This document shows positions 35,194 to 43,966 of a stretch of 64,000 bases of DNA, one piece after another; position 1 is the stretch's first letter; every line of letters begins with the position of its first letter. Under the pieces are notes generated by a model that saw only the letters and a program-made list of their open reading frames with translations, searched no databases and had not been told where the DNA came from. The stretch is from positions 1 to 64,000 of the forward strand of contig CAMAXE010000011.1 in NCBI GenBank assembly GCA_945862145.1, read 5' to 3'. The position numbers and the translations under genes are program-made. Origin of the DNA: Klebsiella pneumoniae. Lineage in GTDB: Bacteria; Pseudomonadota; Gammaproteobacteria; Pseudomonadales; UBA5518.

Positions 35194-36684
35194 ATGCAGC
35201 AACTGACAGGAATGGACACGCTGTTTCTCACGCAGGAAAGCGATCGGGCGCCGCTGCACATCTCACCGCTGCTGATCTACGACCCCTCGACGGCACCCGC
35301 CGGCCTGGTCAGGTTCACGGACATCCTGCGGCTGTTCACGAGCCGGCTGCACCTCGCGCCGATATTCCGCCGACGGCTCGTCGAAGTGCTGTTCGGACTC
35401 GATCACCCTTACTGGATCGAATCGGCCGATTTCGATCTTGAATTCCACGTGCGGCATATCGCCCTGCCGAAACCCGGTGACTGGCGCCAACTCTGCATCC
35501 AGATCGCGCGTCTCCACTCGCAGGCGCTGGATCGCTCCCGCCCCCTGTGGGAGGCCTATGTCATCGAGGGGCTCGATAACGTCGAGGGGCTGCCGCCGGG
35601 CTGCTTCGCACTTTTCCTGAAAATGCACCACGCCGCGATCGACGGTGTCTCGGGCGCCGAGATCATCGGTGCGATCAACGACACCAGTCCCGCTCAGCCC
35701 CCGCGAGAGGATCTGCGTGCGCGACGCTGGCGCCCCGAGGTGGCGCCCAGCGCCGCACGCCTCCTGGCGCGCGCGGCACTGGGCAATCTACGCCAGCCGG
35801 GACGTATCCTGCAGACAGCGGCAGAGCTTGCACCGGCCCTGCGACGGGTGCGCGAGGGCATGCGCTCAAACAGGTTCCGAGCGATCCGCGAACGCGTCAA
35901 CACACGGTTCAATGGCCGGATCACCGCACACCGTTCGGTGGATGCACGGTTCTTCCCGCTGACGGCCATCAAGAGCATCAAGGACCACGTTCCGGGGGCA
36001 ACCGTGAACGATGTCGTGGTCACTATCGTGGCGGGTGCGCTGCGGCAGTACCTGCTGGCCAAGGGTGAGTTGCCGGCGGTGTCACTGATCGCCGGCGCTC
36101 CCATCAATGTACGCGACAGCGATGACCATTCCAGCGGTAACCTGATCAGCGTGATGATGCTGTCGATCCACACCGATATCGCCGACCCTCTCGAACGGCT
36201 GCACCAGGTACACGCGGAGTGTGTCGCCTCGAGGGAATACTCGAACGCAGTAGGCGCACGCACACTTACCGACCTGACCCAGACGATTCCGCCACGAATC
36301 GCCGCACTGGGTTTCCGGGCCGCCAGTGAGGCCATGCTGCTAACGGGCGCCAGATCGCCCATCAACACAATCATTTCAAATGTGCCCGGGCCGCAGGTGG
36401 CGTTGTACCTCTGCGGAGCGAGGCTCGTGTGCAGCGCAGGCTGCGGGCCGCTGATCGATCACATGGGGCTCTTCCACGCCATCCTGAGCTATGAGGGCGG
36501 CCTCTCGATCACGGTCACCGCCTGTCGCGAGATGCTCCCTGATCCGGCCTTCTACGCCGACTGTATCCAGTCTTCTTTCGAGGAGCTGCAGGCAGCCGCG
36601 CAACGCCTCGGCCGCACCCGTCGCAAGGCGATGGCCGGCGGCAACCGCAAAGCCGCGGCACGCGCCTCGCGCGGCCCTGACTGA
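35194..36684 (+). CDS. Wax ester synthase/diacylglycerol acyltransferase (WS/DGAT)
   Basis: Acyltransferase that makes wax esters and/or triacylglycerols from acyl-CoA. The 496-residue protein has the condensing-domain catalytic motif HHAAIDG (145-151) preceded by LFLKM. The N-terminus [24 protein letters not shown], and the C-terminal [20 protein letters not shown] with a downstream [15 protein letters not shown] region all match bacterial WS/DGATs. GAGGAG lies just upstream of the ATG. It suggests storage-lipid synthesis. Specificity for alcohol versus diacylglycerol cannot be read from the sequence. Confidence 0.92.
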   Translation: MQQLTGMDTLFLTQESDRAPLHISPLLIYDPSTAPAGLVRFTDILRLFTSRLHLAPIFRRRLVEVLFGLDHPYWIESADFDLEFHVRHIALPKPGDWRQLCIQIARLHSQALDRSRPLWEAYVIEGLDNVEGLPPGCFALFLKMHHAAIDGVSGAEIIGAINDTSPAQPPREDLRARRWRPEVAPSAARLLARAALGNLRQPGRILQTAAELAPALRRVREGMRSNRFRAIRERVNTRFNGRITAHRSVDARFFPLTAIKSIKDHVPGATVNDVVVTIVAGALRQYLLAKGELPAVSLIAGAPINVRDSDDHSSGNLISVMMLSIHTDIADPLERLHQVHAECVASREYSNAVGARTLTDLTQTIPPRIAALGFRAASEAMLLTGARSPINTIISNVPGPQVALYLCGARLVCSAGCGPLIDHMGLFHAILSYEGGLSITVTACREMLPDPAFYADCIQSSFEELQAAAQRLGRTRRKAMAGGNRKAAARASRGPD

Positions 36685-36740
36685 TCCGCCATACTCCGGT
36701 TTTCGTACCTGCAGCCCGCACACCAAAAAGGAGCCTGCCG

Positions 36741-37301
36741 TTGCTCGAGAAACTGACCGAAAACTACCGGGCAATCCTCGAAGCCATCGGGGAAGACGCC
36801 AACAGGGGAGGGTTACGGGACACACCCAAGCGCGCAGCCAAGGCGATGGCTTACCTCACCGAAGGCTACCGCTCAGACCTGCAGGCCATCGTGAATAATG
36901 CGGTGTTCGAGTCCGATAACGACGAAATGGTGCTGGTGAGAGATATCGAACTCTACTCACTCTGCGAGCATCACCTGCTGCCCTTTATCGGGCGCTGTCA
37001 TGTCGCGTATCTGCCCGCCGGCAAGGTGCTCGGCCTGTCCAAGGTGGCGCGGATCACCGACATGTTTTCGCGGCGGCTGCAGATTCAGGAAAACCTCACG
37101 CTGCAGATCGCCAACGCGGTCCAGCAGGTCACGGATGCCAAGGGGGTCGGCGTGATCATCGAGGCGAAGCACATGTGCATGATGATGCGCGGCGTGCAGA
37201 AGCAGAATTCCGTCATGACCACCTCGGTAATGCTGGGCCGGATGCGCGATAATCCTGCAACGCGGCAGGAATTCCTGTCGCTCGCACGCCTGCGAGACTG
37301 A
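36741..37301 (+). CDS. folE: GTP cyclohydrolase I FolE
   Basis: Zinc enzyme converting GTP to 7,8-dihydroneopterin triphosphate, the entry to folate and to the queuosine precursor preQ0. The 186-residue protein has zinc ligands C75 and H78 (LCEHHLLPF) and C146 (HMCMMMRG), plus the signature [11 protein letters not shown]. The start is TTG with AGGAG eight bases upstream; the next ATG would remove the N-terminal helix. queC and queE, which use the same pathway, are about 5 kb away. Confidence 0.95.
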   Translation: MLEKLTENYRAILEAIGEDANRGGLRDTPKRAAKAMAYLTEGYRSDLQAIVNNAVFESDNDEMVLVRDIELYSLCEHHLLPFIGRCHVAYLPAGKVLGLSKVARITDMFSRRLQIQENLTLQIANAVQQVTDAKGVGVIIEAKHMCMMMRGVQKQNSVMTTSVMLGRMRDNPATRQEFLSLARLRD

Positions 37302-37344
37302 TCGCTGGCAAGAGCCACGCAAGCCCCAAGGCAAGGAGACCGGC

Positions 37345-37815
37345 ATGTCAGCAGCGCCCCGTACGCACGTCCGCAGCAACAGTGCCTGGAGCCTCGAGCA
37401 GATCGAGACTTACCTCGGGGAGTCCTTGATTCCTCTACGTCTCGCCTGCAATGCCGGCAAAGGCTTCCCGTTGCTGAACTCCATGTGGTTCGAGTACCGC
37501 GACGGGAGCCTCTGGTGCGCCACCCATGCGAGCAGCGCGATACTCGGTTTCCTCCAGGCAGACCCCCGCTGCGCCGTAGAAGTGGCGCCGAACGAGCCGC
37601 CGTACTGCGGTGTGCGCGGGCAGGCAACGGCGGTGATTTCACGCGAGGGGGCGGGAGAATTACTGGAGCGGCTGATCGCCCGCTATCTGGGCGATACTAA
37701 CCCCGGTCTTGCGGCGTGGCTGATGTCGCGGGTCGATGACGAGTACGCGGTCGAACTGCGCCCGACCTGGCTAAGTTCGTGGGACTACCGCCCCCGCATG
37801 AGCCGCGCGCCCTGA
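37345..37815 (+). CDS. Pyridoxamine 5'-phosphate oxidase-fold protein
   Basis: 156-residue protein with the split-barrel FMN-binding fold of the PPOX/FlaR group. Strands PLRLACNAGKGFPLLNSMWFEYRDGSLWCATHASSAIL form the barrel opening, and YCGVRGQATAVISREGA and YAVELRPTWLSSWDY the later part, which is typical of PPOX-class F420/FMN-dependent proteins. GGAG is present upstream of the ATG. It is likely co-transcribed with folE (43-base gap). The substrate is unknown. Confidence 0.75.
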   Translation: MSAAPRTHVRSNSAWSLEQIETYLGESLIPLRLACNAGKGFPLLNSMWFEYRDGSLWCATHASSAILGFLQADPRCAVEVAPNEPPYCGVRGQATAVISREGAGELLERLIARYLGDTNPGLAAWLMSRVDDEYAVELRPTWLSSWDYRPRMSRAP

Positions 37816-37839
37816 GCGATCCTCAGGGCCACCACGGCG

Positions 37840-39018
37840 TCAGACAAACATGTCCTGGTTCGCCATCCCCAGCTGAATCGCCCCGAAATTGCGCGCGAAG
37901 CCAGTGGGATTGTTCGCCACGTGAGCGCGTGCCGTATTCACGTCAAGGAAGCGCTGCTGGATCGGACTGCCGAGGAACACCGACCGACCGCCGGCATTGG
38001 CAAACAACTCCCCCACCGCCGCCACCGACTTCTCGATGATGCGCGACGCCTCGTAGCGAAACCGCACGCGCTCTGCCATCGGGATTTCCTCGCCCGCCTC
38101 GACGCAGTCGACCATCCGCTCCAACGCACGGTCCATGAGCGCCTGCATTTCTTCGATGGCCATGTCTGCCCGCGAGGCGATCTCCTGCGTGTGCGAATCC
38201 CCCGCCAGCTTGGTGGCGTCGTTGCTGGAACGATTCCGGGCGCCGTGAACGAACAGCCGCAGCGCCGCACGGCTGGCACCGATCGCGGGATTCGCCACGG
38301 TGCGACAGAACAACTGCCCCCACGGGATCCGGTAGTAGGGACTGGTGTTCACGTGGTTGCCGGGGTTCTGGACCAGAAACCCGTCCATCTGCTTGTGCGT
38401 GCGGTAGTCAGGGACGAATTGGTCCTCGACAATAATGTCGTGGCTGCCGGTGCCCTGGAGTCCCATGGAATGCCATGTGTCCTCGATGCGGTAATCCGAG
38501 CGTGGCAACAGGAAGGTGCGGTAACCCTCGTCGGGAATGATGGCTCCCAGGAACACCCAGTCGCAGTGCTCGCAGCCGCTGGACCAGCCCCAGCGTCCGC
38601 TCAGACGGAACCCGCCATCCACTACGGTGACCTTGCCCATCGGTGCGTACGAGGAGGAAATGAGGTCATTGCTGCTGGACCACACTTCCTGCTGCGCGCG
38701 GTCATCGTAGAGCGCGAGCTGGAAGGCGTGGACGGAGATGATGCCGCCCGCCCAGCCGGTGGACATGCAGCCTTCCGCAATCTTTTGCTGGGCGCGGAAG
38801 AACTCGCGGGGATCCGCCTCGAAACCGCCATAACGCTGCGGCTGGAAAATCTTGAAGAAGCCTGCCTCGCGCAGCTCCGCTATCGACTCGGCGGGGACGC
38901 GGCGCGCGTCCCGGGCGGCGGGCGCGCGCTGCTCGAACGCGGGCACAAGGTGCTCGATGGTCGCGTGCATCTGCGCCAGAGCGGCCTGCTGCGGAAGTTC
39001 GCGGTTGGCGATATTCAT
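37840..39018 (-). CDS. HsaA-like flavin-dependent monooxygenase (acyl-CoA dehydrogenase fold)
   Basis: 392-residue protein of the acyl-CoA dehydrogenase superfamily whose length and motifs fit group D flavin monooxygenases (HsaA, p-hydroxyphenylacetate hydroxylase C2) more than true dehydrogenases. It has RRVPAESIAELREAGFF, PQRYGGFE, a mid-domain GRWGWSSGCEHCDW, WHSMGLQGTGSHDIIVED, and a C-terminal helical domain with FANAGGRSVFLGSPIQQRFLDVNTARAH. The catalytic Glu of dehydrogenases is not evident. HsaA hydroxylates a steroid-derived phenol with reduced flavin from a partner reductase; none is adjacent. The substrate is unproven. Confidence 0.7.
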   Translation of the reverse strand: MNIANRELPQQAALAQMHATIEHLVPAFEQRAPAARDARRVPAESIAELREAGFFKIFQPQRYGGFEADPREFFRAQQKIAEGCMSTGWAGGIISVHAFQLALYDDRAQQEVWSSSNDLISSSYAPMGKVTVVDGGFRLSGRWGWSSGCEHCDWVFLGAIIPDEGYRTFLLPRSDYRIEDTWHSMGLQGTGSHDIIVEDQFVPDYRTHKQMDGFLVQNPGNHVNTSPYYRIPWGQLFCRTVANPAIGASRAALRLFVHGARNRSSNDATKLAGDSHTQEIASRADMAIEEMQALMDRALERMVDCVEAGEEIPMAERVRFRYEASRIIEKSVAAVGELFANAGGRSVFLGSPIQQRFLDVNTARAHVANNPTGFARNFGAIQLGMANQDMFV

Positions 39019-39074
39019 TCCCTTGTCTCCAGAACGTGTCTAAGGAATCACTACGCACACGCGGCTCCGTCAGT

Positions 39075-40355
39075 TCAACGGGCACCGACCAGAATGGCGC
39101 GGAAGTCGTTGACGTTGGTCCGCGTGGGCCGAGCGGGCAGAGCCGCGCCCAGTGTAGCGAAGAATCCGTGACTGTTGCTCGTCCGGATGAACGAGCCCGG
39201 AACGAGCCCGAGCCGCTCCGCACGCGCCACGACGGCTGCGTCGAACCAGGCCCCTGCCCCGCCGCTGCCGTCGACGCCGTCGGTATCGGCAGCCAGGGCC
39301 GCTACGTCCGTCTCGCCGCGGAGCCCTTCGAGCAGGGCGAGCAGGTACTGGCTGTTGCGCCCACCACGGCCCGTTCCCCGGACTTCCACCGAGGTTTCGC
39401 CACCCGAGAGGATCAACCCGCGCCAGCCGGCCGCGAGACGTTCCAGCGCGAGCGCGGCATGCGCATGACCCAGGGCCTCGGCGGGCCCGTCCAGCGCTGC
39501 ACCGAGATCCAGCACCTCGAAGCCGCGCCCTCGCGCATACGCCACCGCCGCCCCGAGGGCGGTGCCCGGTGTGCAGAGGATGCGGTAATCGACCGTGGCG
39601 AAGCGGGCATCCCCGGGTTTGGGGCTCTCGGACGCCGGATCTTCGAGCCAGCGCTTCACCGCCGGCGGCAGCGGCACCCGGTAGGCCGCGAGCAGTGCAA
39701 GCGCGTCCTCGCTGCTCAGCGGATCGGGACTGAAGGGACCGGAGCCGATCACGGCCGGATCGTCTCCGGGTACATCGGATATCGCCAGCACCAGCACGGG
39801 TGCAGGCCACGCGGCTAACGCCAGTCGCCCGCCCTTCAACAGCGACAGATGCTTGCGCACGGCGTTTATGGCGCTAATGTCGGCGCCCGAGCGCAGCAGG
39901 GCCGCGACCACCGCGCGCTTGTCGGCGAGCGACACCCCGGGAGGTGGCATGCAAGCGAGCGAGGAGGCGCCGCCCGAGAGCAGGCAAACAAGCTGCTCCC
40001 CACGCGACGCTGCAAGGCGCGCGCTTTCGAGAAGGGCCCTGCCGGCATCCAGCGCGGCCATGTCCGGCAGCGGATGCGCAGCCTCCAGGACGCGGATGCG
40101 GCCCGCAGGGATCCCATAGCCATAGGGCGCCACGACGAAACCCTCCAGAGCGCCACCCCAGTGCCGGTCGAGCGCCGCGGCCATGGCGGCAGCGGCCTTG
40201 CCTGCGCCGATCACCCGTGCCGGAGCGGCACGGTCGGGAAGAAGCGCGGGCGGCAGCACGCGGGCGGGATCTGCCGCCGCCACCATGACCTCCAGCAGTT
40301 CGACGAGCAGGCGTGCGCTCTGGCTGTCCGGGGATAGCGGCGGGGGGATGTTCAT
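39075..40355 (-). CDS. Glycerate 2-kinase (GckA/TtuD, MOFRL family)
   Basis: Phosphorylates D-glycerate to 2-phosphoglycerate in the glycerate/serine or tartrate pathways. The 426-residue protein has the N-terminal DUF4147-type domain (VIGAGKAAAAMAAAL; LLSGGASSLACMPPPGVSL; ISAINAVRKHLSLLKGGRLA; ISDVPGDDPAVIGSGP) and the C-terminal MOFRL domain (LILSGGETSVEVRGTGRGGRNSQ; ADTDGVDGSGGAGAW). ATG 40355 fits the family start, although no good ribosome site is visible. Together with glcDEF in this window it could route glycolate carbon to central metabolism, if a carboligase and reductase exist elsewhere. Confidence 0.88.
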   Translation of the reverse strand: MNIPPPLSPDSQSARLLVELLEVMVAAADPARVLPPALLPDRAAPARVIGAGKAAAAMAAALDRHWGGALEGFVVAPYGYGIPAGRIRVLEAAHPLPDMAALDAGRALLESARLAASRGEQLVCLLSGGASSLACMPPPGVSLADKRAVVAALLRSGADISAINAVRKHLSLLKGGRLALAAWPAPVLVLAISDVPGDDPAVIGSGPFSPDPLSSEDALALLAAYRVPLPPAVKRWLEDPASESPKPGDARFATVDYRILCTPGTALGAAVAYARGRGFEVLDLGAALDGPAEALGHAHAALALERLAAGWRGLILSGGETSVEVRGTGRGGRNSQYLLALLEGLRGETDVAALAADTDGVDGSGGAGAWFDAAVVARAERLGLVPGSFIRTSNSHGFFATLGAALPARPTRTNVNDFRAILVGAR

Positions 40356-40442
40356 CCAGCGCTTGTAGCGTGCCGGAGTACCACTCTGCAAGCGCCCGCA
40401 ACCTGTAGCAGGGACTGCTTGTGGCGGCGGCAGTCGCGGTGC

Positions 40443-40475
40443 TATCAAGGACGCCATCAAGGACGCCATCAAGGA
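40443..40475. repeat. Short 12-base direct repeats before the SMP-30 gene
   Basis: ATCAAGGACGCC occurs in tandem (about 2.7 copies) directly before the SMP-30 start at 40484. It could be a remnant of coding sequence or a slippage product. The rest of the 128-base divergent gap shows no confident promoter. Confidence 0.7.
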
Positions 40476-40483
40476 AACCGTGC

Positions 40484-41344
40484 ATGACAATCCTCGAGCA
40501 CGCGCTGGAGCCGCTGGTGTCCGGGCTGGGTTTTGGCGAGGCTCCACGCTGGCACGAGGGCGCGCTCTGGATCTCCGATATCGTCCGGCGTGAGGTACTG
40601 CGCATAGATCCCGCAAGCGGTGCTGTCCAGAGCATCCTGAGTACTCCCGGCGAGCCCTCGGGCCTCGGCTGGCTGCCCGATGGCAGCTTGCTCGTGGTGC
40701 AGATGGAGGAACACGAGGTGCTGCGCTGGCACCGTGGCGATCTGGCTCTCTACAGCCGCACGGGGGCGGTGAGTCGCTCGCGGCTGAACGACATGGTCGT
40801 GGACCGCAACGGCCGCGCGTGGGTCAGCAACATGGGCTTTGACTACGAAACAGAGCCGCGCCAGCCCACCAATCTCGTGGGACTCGAGCCTGATGGACGC
40901 GCCCTCGCTGCGGCCACCGAACTGTGGTGCCCCAATGGCATGGCCATCAATCCCGAGAACACCCTGCTCGTGGTGGGCCAGAGCGCCAGCCGGGAGATTC
41001 TTGCGTTCCGCATATCCAGCACCGGCGAACTCTGCGATCGCGCGGTCTTCGGCACCCACCCCACGGGAGGCTGCAGCGACGGCTTGTGCATGGATGCCGC
41101 CGGCGCACTGTGGATCGCCTCGCCAACGACCCATGAATTCCTGCGCATGGAGCCCGGGGGCAATATCACGGATCGCGTAGCTACCGGCGAGCGCCATGCG
41201 ATCGCCTGCGTGCTCGGCGGGCCGGAGCGGCGCACGCTCTTCTGCCTGACGGCCGCGACACTCAGCATACGGGCCGCGCGTCTCAGCACCCTGGGGCACG
41301 TCGAGACCGTACGCGTTGCCGTGCCCGGGGCCGGCACGCCGTGA
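40484..41344 (+). CDS. SMP-30/gluconolactonase-like beta-propeller protein
   Basis: 286-residue six-bladed propeller of the SMP-30/LRE family; members are metal-dependent lactonases for sugar lactones. Motifs include FGEAPRWHEGALWISDI with the metal-ligand Glu in the first blade, SRLNDMVVDRNGRAWVSNMGFD with the conserved Asn-Asp, LWCPNGMAINPENTLLVV, and GGCSDGLCMDAAGALWIA with the Asp. The substrate is unknown. ATG 40484 begins at the fold. It overlaps the phosphoribosyltransferase gene by four bases. Confidence 0.85.
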   Translation: MTILEHALEPLVSGLGFGEAPRWHEGALWISDIVRREVLRIDPASGAVQSILSTPGEPSGLGWLPDGSLLVVQMEEHEVLRWHRGDLALYSRTGAVSRSRLNDMVVDRNGRAWVSNMGFDYETEPRQPTNLVGLEPDGRALAAATELWCPNGMAINPENTLLVVGQSASREILAFRISSTGELCDRAVFGTHPTGGCSDGLCMDAAGALWIASPTTHEFLRMEPGGNITDRVATGERHAIACVLGGPERRTLFCLTAATLSIRAARLSTLGHVETVRVAVPGAGTP

Positions 41345-41910
41345 GCGAACTGCCGAAACACTGGATCAGCGCCGAGCAACTGCTGCTCGACGCGATGCGA
41401 CTCGCCGCGATGGTGCTCGCCGACGGCTACCGCCCCAGTGTGGTGGTCGGGCTCTGGCGCGGCGGCGCACCGGTGGCCGTAGCCCTGCACGAGGCGCTCG
41501 CCTTCAGGGGGCTCGACAGCGCGCACCTGCCACTGGTCACCCGGCTCTACACCGGCATCGATGCACGTGCCAGCCAAGTGCAGATCGAAGGACTCGCGTT
41601 ATTGCAGGCCCATCTCGCGGAGCCGGCGCGGATACTGCTGGTCGATGACGTCTTCGACACCGGCACCACCCTGAGCGCCGTGGTGGCCGCGATTATCGGG
41701 CTGCCCGGCGCCGACCGCGAGATCCGCACCGCCACTCCCTGGTACAAACCCGGCCGCAACCGCAGCACGCTCACACCCGACTACTGGATCCACGCGAGCG
41801 ATGACTGGCTGGTGTTCCCGCACGAACTCGAGGGCTTGAGCGAGCAGGAATTGCGAACACACCGGGGTGAGGCCTTCATGCGGGCACTCGGCGGTGAAGC
41901 CGAGACCTGA
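41341..41910 (+). CDS. Type I phosphoribosyltransferase (hypoxanthine/xanthine-guanine PRT-like)
   Basis: 189-residue purine salvage-type transferase using PRPP. The PRPP-binding motif LLVDDVFDTGTTL spans about 99-111, and the PPi-loop region is VVVGLWRGGAPVAVALHEAL (about 34-53). The arrangement resembles small archaeal-type and bacterial Hpt/Gpt-like proteins. It starts at GTG overlapping the SMP-30 stop (GTGA) and is convergent with queE, four bases apart. The base specificity is unknown; an NCS1 purine/cytosine-type permease is 2 kb away. Confidence 0.82.
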   Translation: MSELPKHWISAEQLLLDAMRLAAMVLADGYRPSVVVGLWRGGAPVAVALHEALAFRGLDSAHLPLVTRLYTGIDARASQVQIEGLALLQAHLAEPARILLVDDVFDTGTTLSAVVAAIIGLPGADREIRTATPWYKPGRNRSTLTPDYWIHASDDWLVFPHELEGLSEQELRTHRGEAFMRALGGEAET

Positions 41911-41914
41911 GGCC

Positions 41915-42553
41915 TCAGGGAATTCCCGCCAACTTGTGGGTCTGCAGGCTTAAACGCCACCGTGGGTGCGCCAGACAATACGCCACCGTGGTCGCCAGGG
42001 TTGTCGCCGCATCGGGCCCGTCCATGGGCTGCAGAAAGAAACAGGCGAAATCGAGGCTCTCGAAGTCAGCCGGATCGGCACCCGCCTGCGGATACACCAG
42101 CTTCAACTCGTGCCCGCTCTGCTGCACCAGCGGCGCTCCGGCCTTGGGGCTCACGCAGATCCAGTCGATGCCGCGCGGGGCCGCGATGGTGCCGTTGGTC
42201 TCCACGGCGATCTCGAAACCCCGCTGGTGAACCGCCTCGAGCAGCGGCTCGTCCAATTGCAGCAGCGGCTCACCACCGGTGAACACCACCAGTGGGCGCG
42301 CCCTGGGCGCAGGTCCCGGCCAGTGCGCGAGGATAGTTTCAGCGAGCGCCTGTGCGGACGCAAATCGCCCCCCACCGGTACCGTCCGTGCCCACGAAATC
42401 GGTATCGCAGAAGCGGCAGACCGCCCGCTCACGGTGTTTCTCGCGGCCGCTCCAGAGGTTGCAGCCCGCAAAGCGGCAGAACACCGCCGCACGCCCGCTG
42501 TTGGCCCCCTCGCCCTGCAGCGTAAAAAAGAGTTCCTTCACGGCATAGCTCAC
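41915..42553 (-). CDS. queE: 7-carboxy-7-deazaguanine synthase QueE
   Basis: Radical SAM enzyme of queuosine synthesis converting 6-carboxytetrahydropterin to CDG. The 212-residue protein opens [20 protein letters not shown] and has the extended cluster motif C31-X14-C46-X2-C49 in [20 protein letters not shown], the variant seen in gammaproteobacterial Que[14 protein letters not shown] and VETNGT follow. The start is GTG (42553) overlapping the queC stop (GTGA), so translation is coupled. Confidence 0.95.
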   Translation of the reverse strand: MSYAVKELFFTLQGEGANSGRAAVFCRFAGCNLWSGREKHRERAVCRFCDTDFVGTDGTGGGRFASAQALAETILAHWPGPAPRARPLVVFTGGEPLLQLDEPLLEAVHQRGFEIAVETNGTIAAPRGIDWICVSPKAGAPLVQQSGHELKLVYPQAGADPADFESLDFACFFLQPMDGPDAATTLATTVAYCLAHPRWRLSLQTHKLAGIP

Positions 42554-43266
42554 GGCGCGTGCTCCTGGGCCGAGGCCCCGAAACGCTGCAGCAGCGGATC
42601 GGCGTGGCCCGCCGCCGCAAAGCCGCGGGCGCGCAACTGGCAGGAGTCGCAACCGCCGCAGGGACGCCCCTCGGGCGCGGGGTCGTAGCAACTGCTGGTG
42701 ATGGCGTAATCGACACCAAGCGCACGTCCGCGGGTGATGATTTCCGCCTTTGACAGTGCGATCAGCGGGGCCTCGATACGCACACCCGTGCCGGATTCCA
42801 CGCCGACGCGGGTCGCCAGACGCGCGGTCTCTTCGAAGGATGCGATGAACTCGGGCCGGCAATCGGGGTAACCGGAATAATCCAGTGCGTTCACGCCGAT
42901 CCAGATCTCGGGTGCTTCAAGCACCTCGGCCCACGCGAGTGCGAAGGACAGGAAGATGGTGTTACGCGCAGGCACATAGGTGATCGGTATCCCCTCACGC
43001 GCGGGATCGGCGCCGCGTGGCACCTCGATATCATCCGTGAGCGCCGAGCCGCCGAAGGCGCGAAGGTCTATGTCCAGCGTGACATGCCGTCGGGCGCCCA
43101 GAGTCGCTGCGACCTGTCGGGCGCAGTCGAGTTCGACGGCGTGCCGCTGACCGTAGCGGAAGGACAAGGCGTAAGTCTCCCGCCCCGCTGCATGCGCAAT
43201 CGCGAGCACGGTGGCCGAATCGAGCCCCCCACTGAGCAACACCACCGCCCTGCTTTGCTGCGCCAT
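42550..43266 (-). CDS. queC: 7-cyano-7-deazaguanine (preQ0) synthase QueC
   Basis: ATP-dependent enzyme converting CDG to preQ0. The 238-residue protein has the PP-loop [11 protein letters not shown] (11-21), [33 protein letters not shown], and the C-terminal zinc site with four Cys in [19 protein letters not shown]. It forms an operon with queE. No preQ1 riboswitch was recognised upstream. Confidence 0.96.
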   Translation of the reverse strand: MAQQSRAVVLLSGGLDSATVLAIAHAAGRETYALSFRYGQRHAVELDCARQVAATLGARRHVTLDIDLRAFGGSALTDDIEVPRGADPAREGIPITYVPARNTIFLSFALAWAEVLEAPEIWIGVNALDYSGYPDCRPEFIASFEETARLATRVGVESGTGVRIEAPLIALSKAEIITRGRALGVDYAITSSCYDPAPEGRPCGGCDSCQLRARGFAAAGHADPLLQRFGASAQEHAP

Positions 43267-43414
43267 GCGCGCCCCCTGTTAAACCCCGCGCATTGTAGAC
43301 GTCCGCGCCGCACCGACCCAGCCGCTTTTCAGCCAACTCCGGGCGCTGGTCTATGGCGGCGACCCTGCAGCTTGACTACAGTAGGCCGCGTCGTCCGCGC
43401 ACCGAGGATCATTG

Positions 43415-43753
43415 ATGAGCCGTCTCCTGCCAGGATTGCTGCTGCTCGGCTGTCTGCCTACATCCGCCGGTTTCGATACGGGCAACCGCATCCACGAGGA
43501 TTGCCGCTCTGGCAACTACTTCAACCGCGGTTATTGTGGTGGCTACGTGACCGGGATCGTGGACACCATCGAGTCACTGCAAGCGCGCGGCGCCCTGCCT
43601 GCCAACGCGCTCTGCATCCCGGAGGGCGCCACCAAGGGCCAACTGGTCGATGTGGTGATCCGCTACCTCGAGCAAAATCCGGAGCGGCGGCATCTCGAGG
43701 CCGCAGGGTTGGTGCCCGAGGCGATCAACGCCGCCTTTCCCTGCGAGGGCTGA
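43415..43753 (+). CDS. Rap1a/Tai-like small exported protein
   Basis: 112-residue protein with an N-terminal signal sequence (MSRLLPGLLLLGCLPTSAG; the LLGC could also be a weak lipobox). The mature domain has CRSGNYFNRGYCGGYVTGIVD, ALCIPEGATKGQLVDVVIRYLE and a final FPCEG. These match the Rap1a/Tai family (PF18602 type), founded by type VI secretion immunity proteins but widespread outside T6SS loci, with conserved paired cysteines. No effector or T6SS gene is in the window, so an immunity role is not supported here. It heads a three-gene run with GAGG before ATG 43415. Confidence 0.75.
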   Translation: MSRLLPGLLLLGCLPTSAGFDTGNRIHEDCRSGNYFNRGYCGGYVTGIVDTIESLQARGALPANALCIPEGATKGQLVDVVIRYLEQNPERRHLEAAGLVPEAINAAFPCEG

Positions 43754-43756
43754 TTG

Positions 43757-43966
43757 ATGGCAAGCGTGAATCTGCACGAGCCCTCTACGGAAGGGCCCGC
43801 GACGGGATATGCCGACCCCCTGCACGCAGAACTGCATCGGCGCATCGATGCCCTGCAGGCACATCACGAGGATGATTTCGGCACCTTCCATGCGCTGGAT
43901 TGGGTGCTGATCGTGGCGGGCTGTGTGCTGCTGCCGGTGCTGTTCTACCTGGCCTTCCTGCCATGA
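43757..43966 (+). CDS. Single-pass membrane miniprotein coupled to the NCS1 permease
   Basis: 69-residue protein with an acidic, His-containing N-terminal half (ELHRRIDALQAHHEDDFGTF) and one membrane helix (WVLIVAGCVLLPVLFYLAFL, about 47-66) ending near the C-terminus. It begins three bases after the Rap1a-like stop, and its stop overlaps the permease ATG (ATGA), so the three genes look co-translated. Small one-helix partners are known for several bacterial symporters. I do not recognise the family, and a permease-subunit role is inference from context. Confidence 0.7.
   Translation: MASVNLHEPSTEGPATGYADPLHAELHRRIDALQAHHEDDFGTFHALDWVLIVAGCVLLPVLFYLAFLP

Noticed and set aside
43267-43414. preQ1 riboswitch upstream of queC
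   Set aside because: No preQ1 aptamer pattern (short stem with A-rich tail) was seen before the queC start on the minus strand.
43415-43753. T6SS immunity gene or part of a toxin-immunity locus
   Set aside because: No toxin, Vgr, Hcp or other T6SS gene is adjacent; the neighbours are a miniprotein and a permease.
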